Assembly: GCA_003956705.1 (NCBI GenBank)
Contig: QZCP01000058.1
Span: 77,619 to 141,618 of the forward strand
Length of the DNA: 64,000 bases
Direction of reading: 5' to 3'
DNA from: Brevipalpus yothersi
Taxonomy: Eukaryota; Arthropoda; Arachnida; Trombidiformes; Tenuipalpidae
Shown here: in pieces, positions 11,993 to 22,929 of the stretch
Layout of the letters: every line of letters begins with the position of its first letter
Position numbering within the stretch: position 1 is the first letter of the stretch
Notes under the pieces: model-generated
The model's database searches: none
What the model was told of the DNA's origin: nothing
Seen by the model: the letters and a program-made list of their open reading frames with translations, nothing else
Position numbers and translations under genes: made by a program

Positions 11993-12792
11993 TTAACCCA
12001 TTTTGTCAAAGAAAGACTTTGACTTCTCAACATCAGGCTTGATGGTCTTGTCACCAGGTTTCCAGTTGGCAGGGCAAACCTCACCATGTTCATCGGTGAA
12101 TTGGAATGCAGCAACCAGACGCAAAGTTTCATCAACAGAGCGACCAACGGGCAAATCGTTGATAGTGATTTGACGAAGAATACCCTTCTTATCAATGATG
12201 AAAAGACCTCGGAAGGTCACACCGTCTTCGTGACGATAGACACCGTATGACAACGCATTTTTCAGATTCTTATCAGCCAGAAGAGGAATTTTCATTTCAC
12301 CCAATCCACCTTGCTTGCGAGGTGTGTTAATCCAAGCCAAGTGAGAGAAGTGACTGTCAGTTGAACAGGCAATCACCTCACATCCCATCTTTCTAAATTC
12401 CTCAGCTCTATCGCTGAAAGCCACAATCTCAGTTGGGCAGACAAAGGTGCTGGAAAAGGAAACCAAAGCATTAGGTAAAGGCGGATGCAAAATTTTGTCC
12501 CGGAATACAAGCCGAAAATCATTCATACATAACAGAGCGGGAAATGGTAGATTAGGATTAACATGCAAAGGCGGTGAGAAGTGAGGAGGAGAAGTTTCGA
12601 GAAATATTAAACTCACAAGTCAAGTGGATAGAAGAAGAGGACAACATATTTTCCTTTGTAATCTTTGAGAGAGATCTCCTTGAATTGGCCATTAACCACA
12701 GCAGTTCCCTGAAATTCTGGGGCAGCTTTACCAATTGATGGCACAGTATGCATGAGAGCAGGACATTTGACTTGAGATTTGTCACCGGCCAT
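11993..12792 (-). CDS. Typical 2-Cys peroxiredoxin (Prx1/2 type)
   Basis: Thiol peroxidase that reduces hydrogen peroxide and is recycled by thioredoxin; no signal or transit peptide is visible, so probably cytosolic. Two exons, 12617-12792 and 11993-12449, encode 210 residues. The peroxidatic cysteine is in DFTFVCPTEI (about residue 65) and the resolving cysteine in GEVCPANW (about 186). The eukaryotic GGLG insertion is present (KQGGLGEM). The usual C-terminal Tyr-Phe motif reads Phe-Phe here (KSKSFFDKMG), which departs from the classic hyperoxidation-sensitive sequence. The start ATG follows a possible 5' UTR acceptor (gttag). The gene shares a 438-nt divergent promoter region with MRPL14. 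Confidence 0.96.
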
Positions 12793-13230
12793 TTTTCTAA
12801 CGATTAAGTGTAGTATTAATCAACGATTATTGCAAATAAAGTAAATGAGAGGAAAGATGAGTTGGAAGTGTAACAGGGTGTGAGAATAACGAACAATCAC
12901 TTGCAAATAAAACGAGATTTCAATTGCCTCGGGCTTTTAAATGCTTTTTTTCTTTCTCTCATTAAGTGGCTCCTCTACCGGCTAGGTGCAGCAAGATTAG
13001 CAACACTAGAAATCAAAACAAGACAGCAAGACAACAAATGCTAAAAGGCTAAAATGCTAAAAACACAATTCAAATCCACGAGTTTTGTGAGAGACACTTT
13101 ATCCAACTAATTTCATACAAATCGATTCTGATTTGATGGTTTGCTACAATTTTTGTTAGCATTGTTCGATTTCTTTTCCTGAAGGCCAGAGTGTTGATCA
13201 GATTTTTTCTGAGTGTGATAATCTGATGAA
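12793..13230. promoter_or_regulatory. Bidirectional promoter region, peroxiredoxin / MRPL14
   Basis: 438 nt between two divergent start codons. AT-rich, with no clear TATA box at canonical distance from either start. A 5' UTR intron of the peroxiredoxin may extend into it. Confidence 0.5.
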
Positions 13231-13827
13231 ATGGAGGGGAACATTTTTGCAAGAACTCTGCAATGTTTGTTTTCCGCTAGACTACGAACTCCTTTTTTCA
13301 TGGCTCAAGTGAGACCGATCAGGTAAGAACTTTTTCAATTTCTACATCAAACGGTTGGTAAGAGTAGGAAGTATCCTCCTCAATCTTGAACTCTCGTCTA
13401 AATGAATCTTCTAATCGATGAATGTCTTGACTGTTTCAGCGTGTCTCCAGTGCTTAACACCGTGCAACTTAGAACACGCTTAAGAGTGGTGGATAACTCG
13501 GAGATCGGAAAGCAAGCGATGACTGAAGGAAAACCTCCCCGTTGTATTCATGTCTACAAGCCAAGTAAAAGAGGACAACTCACCAAGGGATATATTGGAG
13601 ACAAAGTTCTGGTCACCATAAAAGGACAGATGAAAAAAGCAATCCTCGTTGGCCTTGTTGCAAAACAAGCTCCTTTTGTTCCTAAATTCGATTCAAATAA
13701 TATAGTACTGATCGATGATAAAGGTTCTCCGATCGGTAATAGGGTTTTGGTACCCATTCCTAATCTTTTGCGCAATGAAAAATATCGACTGAACAAGATA
13801 ATAGCAATCTCCACCAAATTTGTTTGA
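13231..13827 (+). CDS. MRPL14: Mitochondrial large-subunit ribosomal protein uL14m
   Basis: Two exons, 13231-13322 and 13440-13827, encode 159 residues. The N terminus (about 25-30 residues, Arg-containing, no acids after residue 2) looks like a mitochondrial presequence. The mature part has the L14 fold signature: VLNTVQLRTRLRVVDNSEIG, CIHVYKP, IGDKVLVTIKGQMKKAILVG, DSNNIVLIDDKGSPIGNRVL and a basic end. It binds 23S-type rRNA at the subunit interface of the mitoribosome. It converges tail-to-tail with AEBP2, with only 166 nt between the stop codons. Confidence 0.92.
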
Positions 13828-13944
13828 TCATCTCTCGATTGTCAGTATATGTTGATTGAGCATTAAAATGAGACCTCTAACCGTGAACTGAGAGTTTGTT
13901 TAATTCGCACTTATACTATGCATCATTTAATAGGATTAAATAAT

Positions 13945-13950
13945 AATAAA
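13945..13950 (+). terminator. AATAAA poly(A) signal of MRPL14
   Basis: Hexamer 118 nt after the MRPL14 stop, in the short gap to the convergent AEBP2 gene. Confidence 0.5.
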
Positions 13951-13993
13951 AACAGACTTTGCTCACAAAGCAGAGGGAAATCCATCAACAATT

Positions 13994-15219
13994 CTAGTCT
14001 TTTCTGAATTTCCTTCCTCTAGTCCGACGCTCTGAAGTTTCCTCTAAAATTTTGTTCAGTGAATCAATAGGTAATGATTTCAAGGGTATCCTTCGCGATG
14101 ACATTTCATTCAAGTCACTCTCGGAGATCCATTCATCAGGCATAATACCTTCGGGCTCCCAACGCAGAAGAACTTTCGTAGCTCCATCCTTTTCAGGGCA
14201 ACATTTACCGATAACCTTAATAAATAAATTAGGAAAAAATGAGCTTTGTTTCAATTCAATTCGAAAGAGGAATTATGATAATTACCTTACTATGAAATAC
14301 AAGATCACTATGATTACCCAAGACATCAAGTCCGGTGAGCATACTGATTTCAGTGAGTCTGAAATTGATCAGCTCCATGATACTCTCGTCAAAATAATCT
14401 TCACTAGCCCTACTGCTAATGTACTTCTTTCTAGCTTTGACTCTTTTCTTTCTGAGTTTATTACGATTAAGTGAGCTGGATGTCATCATATGAAAGCCTG
14501 AGGGTCCATTTCGTGGGCTCATCTTTGCTGGTCCCTGAGTATGGTCACCATTGAGAGTGGGACTCAAGTTTGAAGAGAGATTTGGCAGTGAAGATGAAAG
14601 GTCATTGATGGGAAGAAGAAAATGGCTATTAACATGTCTTTCGAGAGCTTCTCGCTTCTTGAACCGTTGATTACAACCCTCAACTATACATTTGAATGGT
14701 CGAGGACCTGAGTGTTGTAGCACATGACGCTCAATCCAGCTTTTGGAGAGCGATCCTTTGCCATATACTTTGCACCCCTCCCAAAGGCACACGTATAGCT
14801 GGGTTTGTTGGTCCACGGTTGAAGTGATATCGATCGTCTCGTTGGTTTTCGATTTGCGGCAGTTATCATTTATCTGGCAGTTCATATGATTATTGCTGGC
14901 AGACATCGAGTTGCTGGTATCATCGTCATTTCCATTGGTGGCAGTTGGCATGAGTTCATGATCTATAGTAGTGGAAAAGCACAAGTATTATCGAGTCAGT
15001 CATATGATTGGGAAACCCCATAGTATTCACGAAATGGGCTGTCAACTTACTAGTCAAGGCATCGGGAGATGAAGAGGAGCATCCAGATGATGACAGAGAA
15101 GAACTTATAATATCCTTCAAATTGTGATAAGGCTGTAATTCAACATGAATTTCCATAATATGATCAATGAGATCATCGTTATCGCCTATCCAGTCACAAT
15201 TTGTCCAGCTACAGCACAT
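13994..15219 (-). CDS. AEBP2: AEBP2/Jing homologue, PRC2 accessory zinc-finger protein
   Basis: Zinc-finger cofactor of Polycomb repressive complex 2. Three exons: 15051-15219, 14286-14962 and 13994-14215, 355 residues. Three C2H2 fingers: CSWTNCDWIG...HIMEIH at the N terminus, YVCLWEGCKVYGKGSLSKSW with ERHVLQH, and FKCIVEGCNQRFKKREALER. A basic patch (NKLRKKRVKARKK) and YFDESIMELINFRL follow, then the AEBP2-specific C-terminal region (LVFHSKVIGK, RWEPEGIMPDEWI, SRRIPLKSLP), which in vertebrate AEBP2 helps contact the RBBP4-SUZ12 lobe. The called ATG is almost at the first finger. Upstream codons stay open for some distance, so a longer N terminus or an extra 5' exon is possible. Divergent from BUD13. 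Confidence 0.9.
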
Positions 15220-15814
15220 AGTAGACTTGTCAAGATTTTTTAGCCCAATGAAATGGAAATGGCACCAAAGAAATACTGATACCTAGGAGACGATGATGAG
15301 CAGCTCTAAATTATAAATAATTAATAGATAAAAATCAGCTCATATAGAGGAGCGAGCCATTGAAAGTAGGGATTATTTGGTCAAACTAAGAAATAGAAAA
15401 CAATGAAAAGAGAGAGAATTGATTTTCTCTCTCTTTCATCAACTTGAGCACAGATTTGATTTAAAAATCCGATTTAAAAAGATGGCTCTGCTTACTTCAC
15501 TCTTGTGCGCATGTCATCTCTGTGATTGCACATTCCAAATTGCGTCAAAATAATCAAAACAAAAAAGTTGGACTTTTAAATTGTTTTCATGATTGATTGT
15601 TAGTTTAAATTGTCTTCCATGTGACAATTGTTTATTTTTAATGATACAATTTGATTCTTGGGGCATTTATCACGTCTTTACTCTTGCTGTGATGTGTGAT
15701 TTTTTGGTTAATATCGCCCTAATTTTGCGGAGCTGATAATCATTCTCATTTTGTTTTGATTTTTTTACATTTTGTGGAGAATCAATCGTGACCGACTTTT
15801 AAGTTTAAGTCAAA
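15220..15814. promoter_or_regulatory. Bidirectional promoter region, AEBP2 / BUD13
   Basis: About 595 nt between divergent start codons, AT-rich, with GAGAGA/CTCTCT tracts near 15408-15438. It may also hold an upstream AEBP2 exon. Confidence 0.45.
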
Positions 15815-16870
15815 ATGACCAGTAAAACTTTTGCTCGGCCCATGGAACACAGTGAATATCTTCGATTGAAGTATGGTGGTGGTGGTGGTGCCGATAGTTT
15901 TGATAACTCACGAAAAAGTAAAAAGAGAAGAAAAAACGATAATGTGCCTCCTCAAAACAAGGAGAAGAAGAATCTTCGCATTTTCGATGATGATATCGAT
16001 CTCTCAAAAATTAAGTCAACCATTGAGGACGATGATGAGAAGCTTGACGTTTATTTTGGTGTAGCTGAGGACAAACCTTGTATTGATAAAGTTATTGATG
16101 ACAGACCTATGAGCCAAAAAGACAATAAGAAATGGAAATCGATTGCTCCTGAGGAGAACACTGCAACACAGCATGAAGGGAAAGAAAGAAATCCTCATTC
16201 AGACAAGCCGTTGGATAAAAAATCAAAAATTCTCGATGACAGAGGGAAGAAAAAGAGAGGCCTCGCATCTGCTGATGAATTGACTGTTGAGCGTAAACGT
16301 ATCAAGGAAGAAGAAAAACGGTTATTTGATTCCCTCGGACCTGAAGCTCTCGGAAAGCATGCAAAATCAATCTATCGTGATAAAAAAACAGGTCGAATTC
16401 GAGATTTAGAACAAGAAAAGAAAGATAAGGAGAAGTTGAAGGAAGAAATCAAAATACATCAAGCCAAACAAGAAGCAAAATTCAAAGATATGAGTAAAGG
16501 ACTGAAGCAGGTCGAAGAAGCAAAGGAAAAGATGGATGAGGAGTTGCTCATCATGAAGGGAACTTTCTCAACATTCGAGAACGATAATGAATTCAATAAG
16601 TATTGTAAGAGCAAAGAATTAGCAGAGGATCCTATGCTGGCTCTAATCAAGAAGGAGAGAGCTAAATCTTGTCCAGCTGAGGAAGACAAAAAGAAAAAAT
16701 TCCTCTATAATGGAACTCCTGCTCCCCCTAATCGATTTGATATACCGCCTGGTCATCGGTGGGACGGTGTCGACCGTTCGAATGGTTATGAGAAGAAATA
16801 TTTCCAGAGAATTGCAGACAAAGCTGCAACCAAAGAGGAAGCTTATAGATGGGCCACCGAAGATATGTGA
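15815..16870 (+). CDS. BUD13: BUD13 homologue, RES-complex splicing factor
   Basis: Single exon, 351 residues. BUD13 with SNIP1/Pml1 and RBMX2/Snu17 forms the retention-and-splicing complex on the activated spliceosome. The N terminus (MEHSEYLRLKYG) and a long charged middle are followed by the conserved core: GLASADELTVERKRIKEEE, YRDKKTGRIRDLEQE, and near the end APPNRFDIPPGHRWDGVDRS and NGYEKKYFQRIADK, the UHM-ligand region that binds Snu17/RBMX2. A Gly run (KYGGGGGAD) comes from a short GGT repeat near 15871. AATAAA lies at 17076. It is about half the length of vertebrate BUD13 because the repetitive middle is short. Confidence 0.95.
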   Translation: MTSKTFARPMEHSEYLRLKYGGGGGADSFDNSRKSKKRRKNDNVPPQNKEKKNLRIFDDDIDLSKIKSTIEDDDEKLDVYFGVAEDKPCIDKVIDDRPMSQKDNKKWKSIAPEENTATQHEGKERNPHSDKPLDKKSKILDDRGKKKRGLASADELTVERKRIKEEEKRLFDSLGPEALGKHAKSIYRDKKTGRIRDLEQEKKDKEKLKEEIKIHQAKQEAKFKDMSKGLKQVEEAKEKMDEELLIMKGTFSTFENDNEFNKYCKSKELAEDPMLALIKKERAKSCPAEEDKKKKFLYNGTPAPPNRFDIPPGHRWDGVDRSNGYEKKYFQRIADKAATKEEAYRWATEDM

Positions 16871-17075
16871 AAGTTTAAATCACGGACACGATCACGGCTT
16901 GAAGATCGAGAGGCTCACTCTCCATGACATTTTTGATCATCCTCCAGAGATAATTTTTATGGTAGAGAAATCTCTTGAGGAAACAAAAGTTGAAAAGCTT
17001 CGTTCGATCATTCATTAAAAATCTTCAAAAATGTGAATAGAAAAAATGTGAATAGAAACTTGGCAGAAGTTTATA

Positions 17076-17081
17076 AATAAA
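17076..17081 (+). terminator. AATAAA poly(A) signal of BUD13
   Basis: Hexamer about 205 nt after the BUD13 stop, in the 347-nt gap to the convergent BCOR-like gene. Confidence 0.55.
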
Positions 17082-17217
17082 CACAGTCTGATATACATAG
17101 CTTAGATTTGCTTTGTTTCAATAAGAAACTGAAAATGAGTCCACCATAAAAAATGTGGAAAAGATGAGAATTCAAAATTTAAAAGTACATTATAGTTTCA
17201 GAAACGCTTTTCTGTGA

Positions 17218-19735
17218 TCACCTAATACGGATAGACTCGATGCTCAAAATGTTTCGAACATCATCATCGAGTATGATCAATTCGATTAAATGAGAAGAGG
17301 AAGTTTTGGTTTTTTTGCCACAGCTTTCGGACGAAGAGACTGGTTGAAAGCGTTGAGACGAATGAGCAGAGGCGAGAGAATTGGATTCAATGTATTGTGA
17401 TGATAAACACACAATTTTTACCAACTTATGTTGACGTATGAAATCGTCTTTGGTACAACCGGTGGCAGTGAGCACATCACTTAATCGTAGATAGCTATCT
17501 CGGAAGGAAACCTGACCGATCACACTACCTTTTATACCTTCATCACAGCGAATTCGGTAGGTCGGCAAATGAGGAACTAGGCTCATCTCGAAGAGAATCT
17601 CATCAATCTCATCTTTTCCCTCTTCACAAGAGATAGGATCTTCAAAAATGTTGTAGCCTGTTTGCTTGAGATCCATGAAACAAGCTGAGCCAGTGAATTT
17701 CCACGGTAATATGGGACGTTCCCTCGCGTCATCATCAACATCTGGTACTTCTCCTGTCAAGTCACTGATGAAACCTCGTAAAAAGTCGATCATAACTTTG
17801 GATCGAGCTAACTTGAGAGGAGTTGAGCCAGCGTAGGTAGCTATATTCACATCTGACCCATAAGACAATAAGAGACGCACTACTTCAACATTGTCGCTCT
17901 CAACAGCATCATGTATCGGTCTTATGCCTCCAGTTGCACTGGCATCTACTTCAGCACCATTCTCTAAAAGAGCTCTGGCTATCTCTAAAAAGCCTTTGGC
18001 ACAACATTCGTGTAAAGGAGTGTAACCAGCATTATCACGAGCATTTACATCACAGGAGTTGTTCGCCAAACAATAAAGTACCATACTCATATTACCTTGT
18101 CGAGCAATTCGATGAAGTACAGTTTCTCCAAGCGCTTTGTTGACCATAATCTTCTTTATCTCAGTTGGCGAACGGTCAGAGAGAATGTGCTGTTTGTCTA
18201 CGTCATTGTCAATGATGGGAGTTTGGCAGCTTTTCGATTCATTTTTACGATTTGATTCGGAAGCAATCTTGTTCCTCTTCTTTCGATAAGGAGTTCGAAT
18301 CATGTCTAAACCAGAGCGAAAACGGCGTCTTCGCACGCATCCACCGGATTTTTTAGGAGTAATTTGTTTTGTTGGTCCTGTTTGCACTGGTTGGCTATTG
18401 GTTTCACTAGTTTCAGTGGAACATTTGTTAGATTGAGCTTGATCAGGAGTTGGAACACGGTCGTTGAGTGCTGAACATTCCTTTGAATGGCTATTTGTCT
18501 CGTTATGTTTGTTCGAATCGTTAACTTTACATTTTTTGTTAGAAGAGCAAATAGGTTTGTCTTCGAAGTCCTTTTGCTTATCCACACTTTGCGGTTCCCT
18601 ATTTCTTTCGAATTTGTGAGAAGATTGATCAGAACCTGTGTCCTGAGGTCGCCAAACATGAGAGATCGATAAAGATGATGGAGTAGTTGGTACTAAAGAT
18701 GGCACAGGAGGAACCACGAGCGCTGGCAGCGATAGAGGTGAGCAAAACGACTTTGACGGCGAATAAGCCTGATAATGAGGAAGTGTCGAGCCTTGTGATG
18801 ATGGGATGTGATGAGATTCAGATGGATTCGAGCTTGAGCTTTTACTTTTACTTTTGCTTTTGCTTTTGCTCTCAAAATTAGAGTTTTTGACCTTTTTTGA
18901 GTTGAGTGAAGGCATCTTCGCTTTTGCGGATGTCAAAGGAGGAGGAAGAGGTGGAGGAGGAGTGGCAGTGGGTAAGACTTGACCGTTAGGTTTATTTTCT
19001 ATTAACAATATATTGGCCTGGGGAGCCTCTTTCGTCAGATGATGAGGAGTGAAGGTTGCATCACGCGAATTGGAGGAATGAGGAGATCGATTCTTGTAGT
19101 TCAGAAGGCTCGAGCCATCGCTCAAAATACAATTGCTAAGTTCATAATTCGGTATATTCACCACAACGGGTCGATTTCGGTGCCCAAATGAGTGAGAAGA
19201 TGATGGACCAGATGGATGATTGAACAAACGATCAGAGCCTAAAATCCTATCATGGTGGGTAACAATTAGTTCTGAGCATCGTGGTGTGAAGATATAAGAA
19301 GGCACCGCTGATGAGGATGAGTTGTGTGGATGAATGGTTGTTGTTGAAAGTTCCTCATGAGGAATGACGGGCAAACTTGATATATGATGAAAAGAAGACT
19401 CTGGGCGGTGGATTCCATAGCTCTCAAGGTAAATTGAGTCACCAAATCTGATGAACAAATGGGATCACATGTGATTATTGAATATTATACAATAGTGAGA
19501 ATACAATTTACCTGAGAGATGTTAAAGGGCGAGCAAGATGTGTTGGTGGTACAGTGAGGCTTGGATCATAATTTGGTGAGTCAATAAACGGAGTGTGTGG
19601 ATATGTGCCTATTGCTGTAGAACGGAGCCTCTCCATGAATGGTGCATAACGCGCACTGGGTATCACTTCGCGCTCCATATCAACTAAATTAGAATGAAAT
19701 TTTACACCACCAATCATTGGAAAAGGCTGGTACAT
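17218..19735 (-). CDS. BCOR: BCOR/BCORL1-like PRC1.1 component
   Basis: Corepressor that links PCGF1-KDM2B (non-canonical PRC1.1) to chromatin. Two exons: 19512-19735 and 17218-19447, 817 residues. The first ~510 residues are disordered, Ser/Pro-rich, with a (KS)n run near residue 270 and a Pro run (TPPPPLPPPL). Ankyrin repeats span about 514-626 (GETVLHRIARQG, AGYTPLHECCAKGF, VDASATGGIRPIHDA, VNIATYAGSTPLKLAR). The PUFD domain, which pairs with the PCGF1 RAWUL, spans about 655-806 (WKFTGSACFMDLKQTGYNIF, LRLSDVLTATGCTKDDF). An ankyrin block followed by PUFD is diagnostic for BCOR/BCORL1. The protein is about half the length of human BCOR. I did not identify a BCL6-binding motif. Confidence 0.92.
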
Positions 19736-19991
19736 TATATTAATCGATAGTTAATCAGCATGTTTTTAGAAGCCACCAATTCACTAAAAAAACATCACAA
19801 CTCTTGACTCAGCAGACAAAGAAGATTGCCGAGAAGCTCTCTTCTCTCTCTTCTCTCTTCTCTCTTCTCTCTCTCTTCTGAATTGGCTGATGCAGTGGCT
19901 CCATTCACTCTGCTTGCTCCAGGCTTGCTTACTACTAGTAGTCAGTGACTACTAGTCACTGTAGTAGTCACTTGCTGGCTCAATAGGCAAC
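19736..19991. promoter_or_regulatory. Bidirectional promoter region, BCOR / PEBP
   Basis: 256 nt between divergent starts. It holds a (TCTCT)n tract (about 19838-19878) and a palindrome cluster at 19931-19972. Confidence 0.5.
19931..19972. repeat. Nested ACTAGT palindromes
   Basis: Contains the perfect 12-bp palindrome ACTACTAGTAGT followed by the near-palindrome AGTGACTACTAGTCACT and GTAGTAGTCACT. The segment could fold back on itself in several registers. It lies 20-60 nt before the PEBP start codon. Confidence 0.8.
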
Positions 19992-20759
19992 ATGCTTCAC
20001 TCATCCTTTGTTAGTTTCTTGCTTCTTCTCTGCTCTACTGGCCTCTCTTATGCTTCACTTACAGAGGCCACTGTGACATCGAGTTCATCGACCACGGTCA
20101 ACGGGTCAACTTTGTCAACCAGTTTAATGGAGAAAGATGGTGTGATTCCGGATGTCATCGATGTTGTTCCTCCAGCCGTTGTCGATATCAAGTTCGGAAA
20201 CGGTGCCGAGGTCAAGATGGGTAACGAACTGACGCCAACCCTAGTTAAGGATCCTCCAGCTCATATTTCGTGGCCAACAAGTCCGGGTTCTCTGTACACA
20301 TTATGTATGACTGATCCAGATGCTCCAAGTCGCCAGAATCCTAGGTACCGAGAGTGGCATCATTGGTTGGTGGTCAATATTCCTGCAGGTATGTGTCGAT
20401 TTTGTCGAACTTTTTCGTATCATGAAAATTTATCTGTTTGCCAAGTAATGTTCGAAATTTTTTTACCAGGATCTCCCCCGGACATTAGTAAGGGTAAAGT
20501 ACTAAGTGAGTACGTTGGAAGTGGTCCTCCCAAAGGTACTGGTAATCATCGTTACGTGTATTTGGTTTATCAGCAACCTGGTCCTCTCGAACCTGATGAA
20601 AAGTTGAAAACCAAGACGAGCGGAGAGGGACGTGAAAACTTTAAGATAAGAGACTTTGCAAAAAAATATAATCTTGGTCAGCCTATTGCTGGTAACTTTT
20701 ATGTTGCTCAATGGGACGATTATGTACCGATTCTCTACCAACAATTGAGTGGTGATTGA
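19992..20759 (+). CDS. Secreted phosphatidylethanolamine-binding protein (PEBP/Raf-kinase-inhibitor fold)
   Basis: Two exons, 19992-20388 and 20470-20759, 228 residues. An N-terminal signal peptide (hydrophobic LLLLCSTGLSYA) and a Ser/Thr-rich linker precede the PEBP domain. The PEBP signature is YTLCMTDPDAPSRQNP with the ligand-pocket histidines in EWHHWLVVNIPAG, and the second motif is GTGNHRYVYLVYQQ. The domain ends with NLGQPIAGNFYVAQWDDYVP. The 81-nt intron is stop-free and a multiple of three; reading through it would insert MCRFCRTFSYHENL... into a conserved loop, so splicing is preferred. Family certain; ligand and role unknown. A secreted form differs from cytosolic RKIP. Confidence 0.95.
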   Translation: MLHSSFVSFLLLLCSTGLSYASLTEATVTSSSSTTVNGSTLSTSLMEKDGVIPDVIDVVPPAVVDIKFGNGAEVKMGNELTPTLVKDPPAHISWPTSPGSLYTLCMTDPDAPSRQNPRYREWHHWLVVNIPAGMCRFCRTFSYHENLSVCQVMFEIFLPGSPPDISKGKVLSEYVGSGPPKGTGNHRYVYLVYQQPGPLEPDEKLKTKTSGEGRENFKIRDFAKKYNLGQPIAGNFYVAQWDDYVPILYQQLSGD

Positions 20760-21422
20760 GCTCGACTTATTCTGGAAAAATTGTCTCTCGAATATTTCTT
20801 CCGTCTGATGCTGCTTTCTCAAATATAAACCTTCCTATATTCCAATCATTTTTCGATCTTAATCAGCAAGCAATCTTTCAATATTGAATATGTTTGCTGG
20901 CAGTTTATTATGGGGGGGGGGTCAAACCATGATCGTGGATGATTGATCGTAAGAATCCAACTTCATTTATTTCTCTCTTGATAGTTCAAGTATTTTTTTT
21001 CGTTCGTCCTTGGATCAAGGATTTATCTTGATTAAAGGAAATGACCGATAATTTTCAAACGATCAACTTCCTTTTATTTCACTTTTTGGCTGCTCGATTC
21101 TATCTGTCTATTGAGTCACTTTTTTTCGTTTTGTAATCAACTCGAGGAAATTTTGATACTCAAAATGTTAGCCAAATCAATATCAGCCACGATAACATCC
21201 GAGTAATCTGGTTGTAGCAGAGAAAATTTTATTCCTTTCATTCAATATTTTGTTAGGATATTTTTTCGTTACACCTGCACACAGCTGAGAGAGTAAATAC
21301 AGATTTTCAACGATCAACTTTTATTGTGTTTCTCATGAAACTGATTCCAGATGTCTTGCTTGCACAATGAATTGTCAACATTATCTCTCTCTGATCGTTT
21401 TTCCATACAATGGTTTCACCGA
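20760..21422. other. Intergenic between convergent PEBP and tropomyosin
   Basis: 660 nt of 3' flanking sequence. It holds an uninterrupted G10 run at 20912-20921 and a minus-strand AATAAA at 21228-21233 that fits the tropomyosin 3' end. Confidence 0.5.
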
Positions 21423-22929
21423 TCAGTATCCGGTAAGCTCAGCAAATGTTTGATCCATCTCATCAGTCAATGACTTAGATTTCTCTTTCTCGTGAGATAA
21501 TTCGTCTGAAAAGATTTTCTCATCAGTAAAATTCATTCTTGAATGACTCAAAATCTTACCTTCTAGTCGGTCTACTTCTTTCAGAAGCTTTTGAACGGCA
21601 CGCTCAGCAAATTCAGCCCTTGCTTCAGCCTGAACAATAGAATAACGAAATAAAATGAGAACCTGTGTCACAATCGGTGATTCAATTAAGCAAATCAGGT
21701 GATGATTACCTCTTGGAGCTGTGAAGTAAGCTGTCGAATTCCTGATTCATACTCATCTTGTTTGGCCAGAGACTAAAGATGTGGGAGAATTTAAGCTCGT
21801 TTTAAGATTGCATTGCATTCTCATCTCCTCATTCAGTGATTCATACTGACCTTCTCTTCAGCTACTTCAAGAGATTTCACGTTGTTGCTCACAACTTTGA
21901 GCTCTTCTTCCAATTCAAGAATTTTTCTATCAAATGAGGAGAGAGACAAGGGGTTAAAAAATTTTGATCTAATAATATCAACACTCAAATAAGTGTTCCC
22001 TAAGTTTCCTAAAAAAGTTTCAATATCGATACGAACATCTCTCCAGTTTGTACTCGTTCCTCTGCGCGCTCCAAATCATCTTCAACTTCGGCAACTTTCT
22101 TGGCAAGCTAGAATGGATTAAGTATTGATTGGTAAGGAAGAATTTGATCTGAGCTCTCGCGTGTCTTTGAAGAGATGATACTTACCTCATCACATTTCTT
22201 GTCAGATTCTTCAACTGTATTACGAGCCTCCTTCAATTGAGATTCGAGAACTTTCAATCTCTCCTCATCCACGGTGCATCGATGCTCGAACATTTTCCGT
22301 AATCTATCGAATGGAGGATTAAGAGAAATCGATAGAGAAAGATTAGAAGCATCCAGTTATGAGAATCTTCTTCTTTTTCTACATCTACTCCGTATAATTT
22401 TTCAAAATTCATATACTGACCTCTCACTTTCATCTCCAGCCTGTGAGACCTGCTCGAATTTCACTTGAGCTGCCCGCGTCTTCTCCTCAGACTTTTCCAA
22501 GTCTTCCTCAAGCTGCTGAACTTTTCTGGACAAGGAAGCTAACTCATTTTCGGCCTAAAAATAATAATTTCTTGTAATTTATCCCCACAAAGCATTCTTT
22601 CAGTTCTAAAACAATTGCAGATCACTCACAGTGTGGAGAGTTTTCTCTTTGCTCTCGAGATCTTCATTTGCCTTAGCTAGTCCTTGGGTAGCATCAGTTA
22701 ATTCCTGCTGAATGGCTTGAAGTCGTTTTTCCAGGTTTTGAATCTCTTCTTCTGCCTTGATTATCGGTCGAAAATTTAGTTTTTTGGCACGACAGATCGT
22801 TGTACACTGACTTACCTTGGATACTCGCATGTTAGCATCTCGAAGCTGGTTTTCAGCGGTATCTGCACGGTCCAGAGCATTATCTTTATCGATCTTGATC
22901 GATGCCATCTTTTTCTTGATCGCTTCCAT
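21423..22929 (-). CDS. Tropomyosin
   Basis: Actin-filament coiled-coil protein of muscle and cytoskeleton; its orthologues are known arthropod allergens. Nine exons: 22816-22929, 22630-22755, 22421-22554, 22186-22303, 22037-22107, 21851-21926, 21710-21772, 21560-21629 and 21423-21505. They sum to exactly 284 residues, the canonical length. It starts MEAIKKKMASIKIDKDNALD and ends SLTDEMDQTFAELTGY. The whole chain is a heptad-repeat coiled coil, with conserved AEARAEFAERAVQKL and KEVDRLEDEL. The 54-nt intron 21506-21559 is stop-free and in frame. Compared with the very conserved arthropod muscle tropomyosins it is unusually diverged (for example DESERLRKMFEHRCTVDEER). One exon set is visible; alternative exons were not seen. 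Confidence 0.96.
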
